Assembly (NCBI RefSeq): GCF_029989365.1
Contig: NZ_JAPRAQ010000007.1
Coordinates: 248,001 to 312,000 of the forward strand
DNA from: Bradyrhizobium sp. Arg816
Lineage (GTDB): Bacteria > Pseudomonadota > Alphaproteobacteria > Rhizobiales > Xanthobacteraceae
Direction: 5' to 3'
DNA length: 64,000 bases
Shown here: in pieces, positions 17,053 to 23,892 of the stretch
How positions within the stretch are numbered: the stretch's first letter is position 1
How the letters are laid out: every line of letters begins with the position of its first letter
Program-made: the position numbers and the translations under genes
Notes under the pieces: generated by a model
What the model was told of the DNA's origin: nothing
Seen by the model: the letters and a program-made list of their open reading frames with translations, nothing else
Database searches by the model: none

Positions 17053-17517
17053 ATGAAGTGGGACACGCTGGATGAAGAGCCCTGCTCGCTCTCCCGCACC
17101 GTCGCCGTGGTCGGCGACCGCTGGACGCTGCTGATCCTGCGCGAATGTTTTTTACGCGTGCGCCGGTTCGAGGGATTTCAGTCCTCGCTCCAGATCACGC
17201 GGCACCTGCTCTCGGAGCGACTGAAGAAGCTGGTACGGTTCGGCATCCTGCGCCGCGTCCCCTATTCCGAGGCGCCCAAGCGCTACGAATACATCCTGAC
17301 GCAGAAGGGCCTCGACCTCTACCCGATCATCATGGCGATGGTGCATTGGGGCGACACCCACATGGGCGACGAGCGCGGCCGCCCGCTGCTGCACCAGCAC
17401 AAGACTTGCGGCAAGGAGTTCGACCCCGTGATGGTCTGCTCGGAATGCGGTGAGCCGCTGCACGCGAAACAGGTGCATGTGCATGCGGGACCGGGGCGGA
17501 AGGAGGCGGTGGGATAG
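17053..17517 (+). CDS. HxlR-family winged-helix transcriptional regulator
   Basis: This 154-residue protein has the HxlR pattern CSLSRTVAVVGDRWTLLILRECFLRVRRFEGFQ, followed by the recognition helix region SSLQITRHLLSERLKKLVRFGILRR and the wing YSEAPKRYEYILTQKG. C11 is at the redox-sensing Cys position seen in some HxlR proteins. A C-terminal tail holds CGKEFDPVMVCSECG, three Cys that could form a small zinc knuckle with a nearby His. It is divergent from the atypical SDR, which suggests it regulates that gene and possibly the nitronate monooxygenase. Confidence 0.9.
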   Translation: MKWDTLDEEPCSLSRTVAVVGDRWTLLILRECFLRVRRFEGFQSSLQITRHLLSERLKKLVRFGILRRVPYSEAPKRYEYILTQKGLDLYPIIMAMVHWGDTHMGDERGRPLLHQHKTCGKEFDPVMVCSECGEPLHAKQVHVHAGPGRKEAVG

Positions 17518-17537
17518 AGTGGCGCCAGGCGCATCCT

Positions 17538-17687
17538 TCAACCGCCTCTGCTCAGTGCGTCTTGGTCTCTTGTCTCGCCCGACTTCTGCTCCTTCTCCGG
17601 ATTGCCCTTCCAGGGCTTGTCGGTCTGGGCGTGGGATCCCCAGTCATTCTGACGCCGGGGATCGTCGGTGGGCCGTTCCTTGCTCAT
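17538..17687 (-). CDS. 49-residue hydrophilic stress-type protein
   Basis: This short reading frame begins MSKERPTDDPRRQNDWG and is wholly hydrophilic, rich in Lys, Glu, Asp, Gln and Trp (DKPWKGNPEKEQKSGETRDQ). Very similar small proteins are common in Bradyrhizobium; they look intrinsically disordered and have no known activity. It lies 23 nt downstream of the PRC-barrel gene on the same strand, so the two probably share one transcript. The ribosome site is weak (AGCGAG). Confidence 0.6.
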   Translation of the reverse strand: MSKERPTDDPRRQNDWGSHAQTDKPWKGNPEKEQKSGETRDQDALSRGG

Positions 17688-17710
17688 CGGATCTCGCTTT
17701 CCATGGGAGC

Positions 17711-18085
17711 TTACGCGAAGGGAACACCGTAATACGAGTTGATGCCGCGGACTGCCGCGTCGTCACCCCAGTTCCAATCGCTGCGTTCGCCATATTTCGG
17801 CGCGCCTTCGAGCGTCTTGGCGGTAATCCCGGTGACATAGCCGCCGAGCTCCGTATCGTATTTCAGCGACTGCCAGGGCAGTAGATAGTGATCGTTGCCG
17901 AGGCCCAGGAAGCCGCCGAAGCCGAGCACGGCGTAGGACACCTTGCCGCTGACCTTGTCGATCATCACGCGTTCGATCGAACCGATCTTGTTGCGGTCGG
18001 CGCCATAGACCGATGTTCCCTCGACCTTGTCACTGCCGATCAATCGGCCCATCTCGCCGCGATCCAGTTCGCCTTGATTCAACAT
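17711..18085 (-). CDS. PRC-barrel domain protein
   Basis: This 124-residue soluble protein starts from ATG 18085 with GGAGAAG upstream; longer readings to 18184 would cross the upstream promoter region. The PRC-barrel is clear: RLIGSDKVEGTSVYGADRNKIGSIERVMIDKVSGKVSYAVLGFGGFLGLGNDHYLLPW. The tail (YGERSDWNWGDDAAVRGINSYYGVPFA) is typical of rhizobial stress-related copies. PRC-barrels bind other macromolecules; the role here is unknown. A GGAAC-N17-AGTT sequence on this strand (18117-18142) may be a weak EcfG promoter. Confidence 0.85.
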   Translation of the reverse strand: MLNQGELDRGEMGRLIGSDKVEGTSVYGADRNKIGSIERVMIDKVSGKVSYAVLGFGGFLGLGNDHYLLPWQSLKYDTELGGYVTGITAKTLEGAPKYGERSDWNWGDDAAVRGINSYYGVPFA

Positions 18086-18116
18086 CCCGCTTCTCCACTC
18101 AGCCAATGTATGGATC

Positions 18117-18142
18117 AACTTGCGTGAAGGGATGATCGTTCC
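18117..18142 (-). promoter_or_regulatory. Near-consensus EcfG promoter of the PRC-barrel gene
   Basis: On the minus strand, GGAAC (18138-18142) is followed after 17 nt by AGTT (18117-18120), one base off CGTT and one base longer than the optimal spacer. It is 32 nt upstream of the ATG at 18085. Confidence 0.35.
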
Positions 18143-18174
18143 TGCGTGCAGGTGTGGCATCTCGCGGCCAAGCA

Positions 18175-18199
18175 GGAACATCACGGAAAACGCGCCGTT
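18175..18199 (+). promoter_or_regulatory. Perfect EcfG (general stress) promoter
   Basis: GGAAC at 18175-18179, a 16-nt spacer, CGTT at 18196-18199. It ends 38 nt before the ATG of the 75-residue gene at 18238. Confidence 0.75.
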
Positions 18200-18237
18200 C
18201 TCGTATTCACATCAGGACACCTGGCGTGAGGTGAAGC

Positions 18238-18465
18238 ATGAGCGATTTTCGCGATATCCAGCACGGCATCAACGATCCCGTCGACGGTGTCGACGTCAAG
18301 CGACAGTTCAACACCAACCAGACCCCGCATGAGCGGGCGCAGCGACACGCCGATGTGCGCGCTGTTCCGTCGGCCTCGCCGGCAGAACCGTTCCTGCCTG
18401 AGAGGTTGCGGCGCAAGCCGACCGATCCGATCAATCCGCGCACCGGTCGCAATCCGACGGATTAG
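18238..18465 (+). CDS. 75-residue hydrophilic hypothetical protein
   Basis: This small soluble, probably disordered protein begins MSDFRDIQHGINDPVDGVDV and ends with a Pro/Arg-rich tail (PFLPERLRRKPTDPINPRTG). No domain is recognised. GAGGTGAAG lies directly before the ATG and an exact EcfG promoter is 38 nt upstream, so expression in the general stress response is likely. The DUF4142 gene follows 81 nt later on the same strand with its own near-consensus promoter. Confidence 0.7.
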   Translation: MSDFRDIQHGINDPVDGVDVKRQFNTNQTPHERAQRHADVRAVPSASPAEPFLPERLRRKPTDPINPRTGRNPTD

Positions 18466-18489
18466 GAACCTCGGTCCCGGCGCGGTGTT
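18465..18489 (+). promoter_or_regulatory. Near-consensus EcfG promoter of the DUF4142 gene
   Basis: GGAAC at 18465-18469, a 16-nt spacer, then TGTT at 18486-18489 (one base off CGTT). It lies 57 nt upstream of the ATG at 18547. Confidence 0.4.
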
Positions 18490-18546
18490 GGTCGGCGCAA
18501 AGACCCGCGCGGCCAGCGGCCGCGTCGCCAATCCGGAGGACCGACC

Positions 18547-19098
18547 ATGAGACGTGCCGTCATCGCCTTTGCTTGCGTGCTTTTCACAGGCCCCGCGCTC
18601 GCCCAGTCGCTCGGCGAGAAAACCGGCATCAACTCGGCGCTCGGCGTCGCGCCCGCGACCGCCGATTTCGTCAAGGAGGTCGCCATCAGCGACATGTTCG
18701 AAATCGAATCCAGCAAGCTCGCCGAGCAGAAGGGCACTGCGCAGGAGAAATCCTTCGCCCAGCAAATGGTGACCGACCACACCAAGACCAGCAGCCAGCT
18801 CAAGGGCCTGGTCGGCGACGGCAAGGTGCAGGCGACCCTGCCGACGGCGCTCGACAGTGCGCACCAGAGCAAGCTCGACAAGCTCAAGGGCGTTACGGGC
18901 AAGGATTTCACCTCGGACTACAACTCCTATCAGGTCAGCGCGCATGAGGACGCGGTCTCGCTATTCGAGCGCTACGCCAAGGGTGGCGACAACTCGGCGC
19001 TGAAGGACTGGGCCGGCAAGACGCTGCCGGCACTCAAGCATCATCTCGATATGGCCAAGGAGCTCGGCAAGGCGCCTAGCGTCGGGCAGTCCAGGTAA
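18547..19098 (+). CDS. DUF4142 domain secreted protein
   Basis: This 183-residue protein has a signal peptide (residues 1-20, ending PALAQ). The mature part is the helical, ferritin-like DUF4142 domain: FVKEVAISDMFEIESSKLAEQKGTAQEKSFAQQMVTDHTKTSSQL in the first half, with YNSYQVSAHEDAVSLFERYAKGGDN and LPALKHHLDMAKEL in the second. The family is periplasmic and often stress-induced in rhizobia; its activity is unknown. A GGAGGACC ribosome site precedes the ATG. A related but more divergent protein is encoded at 23375. Confidence 0.9.
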   Translation: MRRAVIAFACVLFTGPALAQSLGEKTGINSALGVAPATADFVKEVAISDMFEIESSKLAEQKGTAQEKSFAQQMVTDHTKTSSQLKGLVGDGKVQATLPTALDSAHQSKLDKLKGVTGKDFTSDYNSYQVSAHEDAVSLFERYAKGGDNSALKDWAGKTLPALKHHLDMAKELGKAPSVGQSR

Positions 19099-19108
19099 TC
19101 ATCGCGTA

Positions 19109-19133
19109 AGGATGCCGGCCTCACCGGCGTCCT
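19109..19133 (+). terminator. Hairpin after the DUF4142 gene
   Basis: AGGATGCCGG pairs with CCGGCGTCCT (one G-U) around a 5-nt loop, 10 nt after the stop. It lacks a T-run, so read-through to the SDR gene is possible. Confidence 0.4.
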
Positions 19134-19193
19134 CATGTTAGCAACCTCTCCACTCGTCCCGCTCGTCGAGATCGCAAGGTTGCGGAGACCACC

Positions 19194-20195
19194 ATGGCGC
19201 ATCAAGGCAAGACTTCAGTATCCCGCCGGCACGTCGTTCACGCGGCGAGCGCGACGCTCGCTGCGGCTTCGCTGGCGTCTTCGTCAGCGAAAGGAAACAC
19301 AGAGATGGCCGAGCACGACCTGATTGATCCCGTCACCCGCTTTCCGAAGCCGCCGTTCAAGAAGCAGTCGCAGCCCTGGCCGGGCCTTGCCGGCAAGATG
19401 GAACCTCGGCCGGACCACGGCGAGACCAGCTACAGGGGCTCCGGCCGGCTCGCCGGCCGGAAGGCGCTGATCACCGGTGGCGATTCCGGCATGGGCCGCG
19501 CGGCTGCGATCGCCTATGCGCGCGAGGGCGCCGACGTCGCCATCAACTATCTGCCGGCGGAAGAGCCCGACGCACAGGAGGTGATCGCTCTGATCAGGAA
19601 GGAAGGGCGCACCGGGCTTGCGATCCCCGGGGATCTCAAGGATGAAGCGTTCTGCAAGAAGCTGGTCGAGCAGTCCGTGCAAGGCCTCGGCGGGCTCGAC
19701 ATCCTCGTCAACAACGCGGCACGGCAGCAGACGCGCGCCTCGATCCTCGACGTCTCGTCGGAAGATTTCGACGCGACCATGAAGACCAACATCTACGCGC
19801 CGTTCTGGATCATCAAGGCAGCGATGCCGCATCTCAAGCCGGGCTCCTGCATCATCGGCACGACGTCGGAGCAGGCTTACGATCCCTCGCCGGACCTCTA
19901 CGATTATGCACAGACCAAGGCCGCGACGATGAACTACGTGAAGTCGCTGGCGAAGCAGCTCGCGCCGAAGGGCATTCGCGTCAACGGCGTCGCTCCGGGA
20001 CCGATCTGGACGCCACTCCAGGTCTCCGGCGGCGCCACGATGGAGAAGCTCGAGAAGTTCGGCGACATGACGCCGCTCGGTCGCCCCGGCCAGCCGGCCG
20101 AGCTCGCTTCGATCTATGTGCAGCTTGCCGCGACCGATGCGAGCTACGCGACGGGCCAGGTGTATGGCTCGGCGGGCGGATCGGGACAGCCGTAA
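19194..20195 (+). CDS. SDR family oxidoreductase (YghA/YdaD-like, stress type)
   Basis: This 333-residue protein has an SDR core with the NAD(P) motif TGGDSGMGRA, NNAARQQ, the catalytic region IIGTTSEQAYDPSPDLYDYAQTKAA (YxxxK intact) and PGPIWTPL. The roughly 80-residue N-terminal extension with the FPKPPFKKQSQPWPGLAGKMEPRPDHGE segment is typical of the general-stress SDRs YghA/YhdF/YdaD. Before it lies SRRHVVHAASATLAAASLASS, a Tat-like signal, which would place the enzyme in the periplasm, although ATG 19305 (MAEHDL) would give a cytosolic form. It follows the DUF4142 gene. Confidence 0.88.
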   Translation: MAHQGKTSVSRRHVVHAASATLAAASLASSSAKGNTEMAEHDLIDPVTRFPKPPFKKQSQPWPGLAGKMEPRPDHGETSYRGSGRLAGRKALITGGDSGMGRAAAIAYAREGADVAINYLPAEEPDAQEVIALIRKEGRTGLAIPGDLKDEAFCKKLVEQSVQGLGGLDILVNNAARQQTRASILDVSSEDFDATMKTNIYAPFWIIKAAMPHLKPGSCIIGTTSEQAYDPSPDLYDYAQTKAATMNYVKSLAKQLAPKGIRVNGVAPGPIWTPLQVSGGATMEKLEKFGDMTPLGRPGQPAELASIYVQLAATDASYATGQVYGSAGGSGQP

Positions 20196-20271
20196 CGCCA
20201 TCCACATGAGCGGAGCAGCGCAGACTGCCACTCAGGAACCTTCGCGGTCATCCAAGCTTTACAGGAATGTC

Positions 20272-20307
20272 ATGAAGGATATCACGCTCGAAAACCGATG
20301 GCATTAG
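20272..20307 (+). CDS. Possible 11-residue upstream ORF overlapping the PAP2 start
   Basis: MKDITLENRWH runs from ATG 20272 to TAG 20307 with AGGA upstream, and overlaps the first codons of the PAP2 gene (ATG 20298) in another frame. Its ribosome site is better than that of the PAP2 start, so it could act by translational coupling. It may also be a chance frame. Confidence 0.25.
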   Translation: MKDITLENRWH

Positions 20308-20885
20308 TTGACGTCAAACCTACCAAGATCGACATCGCGATCGCGGATGAGATCGCTGATCACACCAATTCAGGCCTCGAGCACACCGCGCAGACATTGA
20401 CCTGGGCCGCCGACGAGCACGTGTTGCTCGCGCTGGCTGCCGCGGGTTGGCTCTACGCTCATCTTCGGCAGCCGCAACAGCGGCCCATTGCAAACCACGT
20501 TCTAGCTGTTTCACTGGCGACGGCCGTTCTGCCCCACGTCCTGAAATCCATGTTCGATCAGATCAGACCAGACCGGCTGACCATACGAGGGCACCGACAT
20601 GGAGTTCCGATCTCGGGACAGGCGCGCGACGCCTTCCCTTCCGGTCACGCGGTTCATATGGGCGCGCTTGCCTCCGCGGCCGGCTTGCTGCCGAAAACCC
20701 CGCGTCGGTTGCTACGCGCGGTTGCGGTCGGGCTTTCGCTGACTCGGATTGCGGTGCTCGCGCATTGGGCGAGCGACGTCGTCGCGGGCTTCGTCCTTGG
20801 TGCGGCCGTGGAGCGACTGATGCGGCCATGGACGCTGACCAAACCGCGGCGCGGAAACGACGATGGCGGGCGTCGCCATGACTGA
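20298..20885 (+). CDS. PAP2-family membrane phosphatase
   Basis: This 195-residue protein has the three phosphatase motifs of the type 2 phosphatidic acid phosphatase superfamily: KSMFDQIRPDR (KxxxxxxRP), FPSGHAVHM (PSGH) and TRIAVLAHWASDVV (in place of SRxxxxxHxxxD). Hydrophobic helices at about 45-60, 72-90 and the C-terminal third indicate an inner-membrane enzyme acting on lipid phosphates or undecaprenyl pyrophosphate. No strong ribosome site precedes ATG 20298. The downstream DUF3147 gene overlaps by 8 nt, so these form an operon of three. Confidence 0.85.
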   Translation: MALVDVKPTKIDIAIADEIADHTNSGLEHTAQTLTWAADEHVLLALAAAGWLYAHLRQPQQRPIANHVLAVSLATAVLPHVLKSMFDQIRPDRLTIRGHRHGVPISGQARDAFPSGHAVHMGALASAAGLLPKTPRRLLRAVAVGLSLTRIAVLAHWASDVVAGFVLGAAVERLMRPWTLTKPRRGNDDGGRRHD

Positions 20886-21213
20886 ATATGTCGTGCGCTT
20901 CATCGCCGGCGGCGCGTTCGCAATCCTCGGTGACGCGCTCAAGCCCAAGAGTTTTGGCGGCCTCCTCGGCGCCGCGCCGTCGGTCGCGCTCGCCACGCTC
21001 GGCATCGCGGTCGTTCAGCACGGCCCGCGCTACGCTGCGGCCGAAAGCCGGACCATGATTTACGGCGCGGTCGCCCTCGCATGCTACAGCCTCGTCGTCT
21101 GCCATCTCCTGATGAGATTTCGGCTCGCGGCGCTGCCCGCCACCATCGTCGCTTTTGCCGTATGGCTCGCAGTCGCCTTCGGCCTGCTCGCGGGTCTTGG
21201 AGGTGCCGCCTGA
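20878..21213 (+). CDS. DUF3147 family membrane protein
   Basis: This 111-residue protein is nearly all hydrophobic, with four predicted helices. It has the DUF3147 layout EYVVRFIAGGAFAILGDALKPKSFGGLLGAAPSVALATL. It overlaps the PAP2 stop codon by 8 nt and its own stop overlaps the next ATG by one base, which indicates tight co-translation. An in-frame ATG at 20863 would add five residues. The family function is unknown. Confidence 0.8.
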   Translation: MTEYVVRFIAGGAFAILGDALKPKSFGGLLGAAPSVALATLGIAVVQHGPRYAAAESRTMIYGAVALACYSLVVCHLLMRFRLAALPATIVAFAVWLAVAFGLLAGLGGAA

Positions 21214-21695
21214 TGCTGATCAAGCTGTCATCGTCGTCGCTTCATCAGACGCGCTGGTACGAATACGGCGTTCGCTTCCTGCTCGGTGGACTGGCGACGG
21301 TTTTCGCAGGCGTCGTGGGAGCGCGGTTCGGCGCTTCAGCCGGCGGGCTCTTCCTCGCGCTTCCCGCCGTCTTCTGCGCCAGCGCCACGCTGATCGAAAG
21401 CCATGAGCGCCGCGCCAAGGAGAAGGCCGGTTTCAGCGGACGGAGGCGCGGACAGCAGGCGGCCGCGCTGGACGCCGCGGGCGCTGGCCTTGGAAGTATC
21501 GGCCTCGCAGCGTTCGCGGCCGCGTTCTACGTCACGGTATCGGCAAGCATCATCGGCGCGTTCGCCATCGCCATTCTGGTCTGGGTCCTGGTTTCGGTGT
21601 CGGCGTGGTGGCTGAGGCGGACGCTTCGCATCACCTCTCGCCGCACGGAGCACGGACGCCAGGGGCAATCAGCGAGCGGCCGCGGCCTCCCGTAG
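21213..21695 (+). CDS. Second DUF3147-like membrane protein
   Basis: This 160-residue protein is a diverged paralogue of its upstream neighbour. RWYEYGVRFLLGGLATVFAGVVGARFGASAGGLFLALPAVFCASATLIESHERR matches the same pattern, with an inserted charged segment (KEKAGFSGRRRGQQ) before two more helices and a basic C-terminus. TGATG couples it to the previous gene and GGAGGTG is its ribosome site. The pair may form a heteromer in the membrane. Its 3' end overlaps the converging 63-residue gene by 27 bp. Confidence 0.78.
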   Translation: MLIKLSSSSLHQTRWYEYGVRFLLGGLATVFAGVVGARFGASAGGLFLALPAVFCASATLIESHERRAKEKAGFSGRRRGQQAAALDAAGAGLGSIGLAAFAAAFYVTVSASIIGAFAIAILVWVLVSVSAWWLRRTLRITSRRTEHGRQGQSASGRGLP

Positions 21696-21860
21696 CATCA
21701 GGAAATCATGCATCGCAGCAGCGGTCTGAAGCTGATCGATGCGCGCCACGACAGAATCGCGCTGCTGTCCATCCGGCAAGCCCGACAATTCCTGCTCGAG
21801 CCGCAGCTGCTCTGCCTTGAGACGTTGCTCAAATGTATGCGGCTCAGATCGTCTTCGCAT
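21669..21860 (-). CDS. 63-residue helical hypothetical protein
   Basis: This Glu/Gln/Arg-rich helical protein (FEQRLKAEQLRLEQELSGLPDGQQRDSVVARIDQLQTAAAMHDFLML) resembles the small rhizobial proteins with an 'LPxGxxRDxxxxKxxQxxTAxxxxxWL' pattern, whose role is unknown. Its ATG overlaps the stop of the 52-residue gene upstream, so the two are translationally coupled. Its 3' end overlaps the DUF3147 gene on the other strand. Confidence 0.65.
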   Translation of the reverse strand: MRRRSEPHTFEQRLKAEQLRLEQELSGLPDGQQRDSVVARIDQLQTAAAMHDFLMLREAAAAR

Positions 21861-22002
21861 CTTCCATCCTCGGTGGTTGCAGCCCCGAGCTGTTGGCCCA
21901 GCGCTCGACTTGCTCGATGACCTTCTGATGACTCGGACGCACCGGCTTGGGCGCCTCGGGCTCTTCGGAAAGCTTGCGGGGTAACCTGACTTCCTCCGTC
22001 AT
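21844..22002 (-). CDS. 52-residue hydrophilic hypothetical protein
   Basis: MTEEVRLPRKLSEEPEAPKPVRP, then a helical part (HQKVIEQVERWANSSGLQPPRMEDAKTI). GAAGAGG lies 2 nt before ATG 22002, which is preferred over an upstream GTG-type reading at 22035. It is the first gene of a two-gene unit with the 63-residue protein. The closing 'W.NSSGLQPPR' motif is reminiscent of the partner's family. Confidence 0.65.
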   Translation of the reverse strand: MTEEVRLPRKLSEEPEAPKPVRPSHQKVIEQVERWANSSGLQPPRMEDAKTI

Positions 22003-22112
22003 GGCCTCTTCTCCCTCTCCGAGAGAATGCGCCACCGTCAGAGTTGTTTCAATAATAACTTATTGATTTTAATGGGTATTTTTACTCATCTGGTGATTTT
22101 TCCGACTCTTGT

Positions 22113-22137
22113 GGAACTCGCGCCAGACTCGTTCGTT
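22113..22137 (+). promoter_or_regulatory. Perfect EcfG (general stress) promoter
   Basis: GGAAC at 22113-22117, a 16-nt spacer, CGTT at 22134-22137, followed 40 nt later by the ATG of the RHH gene at 22177. Confidence 0.75.
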
Positions 22138-22153
22138 GAGCAAACTACTCAAC
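22135..22153. promoter_or_regulatory. Inverted repeat GTTGAG-N7-CTCAAC, candidate RHH operator
   Basis: Six-base perfect arms overlap the CGTT of the EcfG promoter and end 23 nt before the RHH gene. The position suits autorepression by the ribbon-helix-helix protein it precedes. Confidence 0.4.
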
Positions 22154-22176
22154 TTACTCACTTTGCGTGATCGACC

Positions 22177-22410
22177 ATGAATGACCTTCGCGCCGAGCGC
22201 CTCCAGATCATGCTCTCCCCGGAAGAGCTGGCCGCCATCGACGATTTCCGGTTCAAACATCGGATGCCGACGCGGGCGGCAGCGGTCCGCGAGCTCCTCA
22301 AGTTCGGATTGGCCGCCGTGGGCGTTGATGCAGTGGCCGGCGTGAAGTCGAGCAGCTTCGGGGTGTTCGGCCGCGGACCCGACGGACACACCGAAGGCGG
22401 CAACGACTGA
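22177..22410 (+). CDS. Ribbon-helix-helix type small DNA-binding protein
   Basis: This 77-residue protein opens with a beta strand (ERLQIMLSPEEL) followed by two helices (AAIDDFRFKHRMPTRAAAVRELLKFGLAAVG), the MetJ/Arc/CopG arrangement; the MPTRAAAVRELL segment is the typical second helix. The C-terminal 25 residues are Gly/Ser-rich and disordered. No toxin partner is adjacent, so it is not obviously an antitoxin. An exact EcfG promoter and an inverted repeat sit just upstream. Confidence 0.75.
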   Translation: MNDLRAERLQIMLSPEELAAIDDFRFKHRMPTRAAAVRELLKFGLAAVGVDAVAGVKSSSFGVFGRGPDGHTEGGND

Positions 22411-22474
22411 TCGAACGTCCCTCGCCAAGCAAAACGACCCCGGCACAGTGGTGCCAGGGCCGTCCTTGGAGATT

Positions 22475-22509
22475 GCTTCCGGCTCACCGGGGGTATGACA
22501 ACCGGAAGC
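22475..22509. repeat. Inverted repeat GCTTCCGG...CCGGAAGC
   Basis: Perfect 8-bp arms with a 19-nt loop, between the RHH gene and the converging small gene at 22552. No T-run follows. It may stabilise mRNA ends. Confidence 0.35.
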
Positions 22510-22551
22510 AGCCTGTCGACGCTTCGCGCGGGGATTCGTTCCTCGCGAGAA

Positions 22552-22758
22552 CTAGCCGGTCGGCGCGTCGCCGGAATCGTCCGGCATCACGCCTGAGCCC
22601 GGCGTCTTGGTGTTATCGTTGAGCTTGGGATCGCGCGTCGCCTCACGCGACGGCGAGCCCTTCGGATCCGTCTTGTGCACGGTTTGCGCGCGTTGCTTGT
22701 CGCGCGGTTGATCTTCCGCCCGCTTGTCCTTGACGATGCCGTGGTCGGAATGCGCCAT
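22552..22758 (-). CDS. 68-residue hydrophilic disordered protein
   Basis: MAHSDHGIVKDKRAEDQPRD opens a Lys/Asp/Thr/Pro-rich protein without hydrophobic segments (TDPKGSPSREATRDPKLND ... DDSGDAPTG). This is like hydrophilin or other dehydration-type small proteins in composition; no domain is recognised. AGAGGA precedes ATG 22758. A near-consensus EcfG promoter (GGAAC-N16-CGTA) lies upstream on this strand. Confidence 0.7.
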   Translation of the reverse strand: MAHSDHGIVKDKRAEDQPRDKQRAQTVHKTDPKGSPSREATRDPKLNDNTKTPGSGVMPDDSGDAPTG

Positions 22759-22794
22759 GATGTCCTCTCGCCTCTCCAGATGTCCTGAAGCGCT

Positions 22795-22819
22795 TACGCG
22801 CCGGCACAACGAATGTTCC
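22795..22819 (-). promoter_or_regulatory. Near-consensus EcfG promoter
   Basis: On the minus strand, GGAAC (22815-22819), a 16-nt spacer, then CGTA (22795-22798), 36 nt upstream of ATG 22758. One base differs from CGTT. Confidence 0.45.
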
Positions 22820-22839
22820 AGCGCGCGAGGCCCGCAGCG

Positions 22840-22971
22840 CTAACTATGCGTGGCGTGGATTGCCGCCGATGCATTCTCCAGATGCACCTGCCGCACCGTC
22901 GTCACTGTCGCGAACGCGACCGAGACGCCAAAGGCGAGAATGAGCGAAAGAAGAGCCAGACGTGGAGCCAT
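22840..22971 (-). CDS. 43-residue secreted or membrane peptide
   Basis: MAPRLALLSLILAFGVSVAFA is a near-ideal signal or membrane-anchor sequence, followed by a 22-residue tail (TVTTVRQVHLENASAAIHATHS). A textbook ribosome site AAGGAGG lies 7 nt before the ATG, which is strong support for such a short frame. Function unknown. It may be a small periplasmic peptide or a single-span inner-membrane protein. Confidence 0.65.
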   Translation of the reverse strand: MAPRLALLSLILAFGVSVAFATVTTVRQVHLENASAAIHATHS

Positions 22972-23085
22972 CGCAAAACCTCCTTCTGGAATAATCAACG
23001 CGATCGACTGTTCGTGGATGATCCTGGATTGGTTGCTTGCATTCCGTGAGCGGTCTCACATGCAGATTGACGAAGATGCGAGCGT

Positions 23086-23280
23086 TCACGCATCCTGCGT
23101 TCGGAGGACGCGGACCTTTACGGGCGGGATTTCACCATCCAGCCAGTCCTGCTCGGTCGCCAATGCCGTCCAGGCATCCGCCATACGCAAATAGCGCTTG
23201 TGGGCGGGCTGCCCTTCCGCGCGCTCGGCGAGCTGAAGGCAATTGTCGGCGTTATCCCTGAACATGTCAGACTGTTTCAT
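23086..23280 (-). CDS. 64-residue helical hypothetical protein
   Basis: MKQSDMFRDNADNCLQLAERAEGQPAHKRYLRMADAWTALATEQDWLDGE is a compact two-helix protein with conserved-looking FRDNADNC and AWTALATEQDWLDG segments. Close relatives are frequent in Bradyrhizobium, often near other stress-type small genes, and have no known role. ATG 23280 is chosen because the family begins MKQ; the upstream frame to 23358 is unlikely. It is divergent from the DUF4142-like gene at 23375. Confidence 0.7.
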   Translation of the reverse strand: MKQSDMFRDNADNCLQLAERAEGQPAHKRYLRMADAWTALATEQDWLDGEIPPVKVRVLRTQDA

Positions 23281-23374
23281 ACAGAAGATGTGGGGACGGA
23301 ACTCTCGCTCTGCAATCGCCCTTACCGGATGGTAACGCCAGGGAACTTCGCACGCCATCGGTCATTGGAGATGC

Positions 23375-23887
23375 ATGAGGATTCTCGTCGCGATCATCCT
23401 GGCTTTCGTCAGCACCTCGGCGTTCGCCGACAGTAGGGGCGAGCGAACGGCCGGCGACCGCGTGCCGACCGCAACCGATGTCATCAACGGCCTCTACACT
23501 TTCAGCCGTTTCCAGCAGGGCCTGCTGGAGAGCACCGACCTGAAAGGCAATGCGGAGGTGAAAAATCTCGCGGCCCTGCGCGCCGAGGAAGCAGGCAAGC
23601 GCGACAAGATCCTGAAGCAGATTCAGGACGCGATCGGTGCGGAGCCGCACGCCGGCAAGACGACGTCAGTGAGCGCAAGCCTCGCCGAGCCAGAAAGCGC
23701 GGATGGACCAACTTACGTCAGAAGCTTCTATGCCGCGCAAATTCCCGAATATGACTCCGCCATCAGTCTGCTCGAGCGCTATCTGAAAGCGCCCGACAAT
23801 CCTGCGCTCGCGGCCTTCGCGCGCGAGCAATTGCCGATGCTGCGCACGCAGGTCAAAGATGCGGAGCGCACCATGGCGGACAAATAG
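23375..23887 (+). CDS. DUF4142-like secreted protein
   Basis: This 170-residue protein has a signal peptide (residues 1-19, ending SAFAD). The helical body has the DUF4142 outline (VINGLYTFSRFQQGLLESTDLKGNAEVKNLAALRAEEAGKRDKIL ... YVRSFYAAQIPEYDSAISLLERYLKAPDNPALAAFAREQLPMLRTQV), more diverged than the copy at 18547. TTGGAG precedes the start region; ATG 23371 is out of frame. Probably a periplasmic stress protein of unknown action. Confidence 0.78.
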   Translation: MRILVAIILAFVSTSAFADSRGERTAGDRVPTATDVINGLYTFSRFQQGLLESTDLKGNAEVKNLAALRAEEAGKRDKILKQIQDAIGAEPHAGKTTSVSASLAEPESADGPTYVRSFYAAQIPEYDSAISLLERYLKAPDNPALAAFAREQLPMLRTQVKDAERTMADK

Positions 23888-23892
23888 CAGCC

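Noticed and set aside
20235..20259. EcfG promoter for the PAP2 operon (GGAAC-N16-GCTT)
   Set aside because: Two of the four -10 bases differ from CGTT, too weak to call.
23298..23322. EcfG promoter for the DUF4142-like gene at 23375
   Set aside because: GGAAC is present but no CGTT-like element occurs at 16 or 17 nt.
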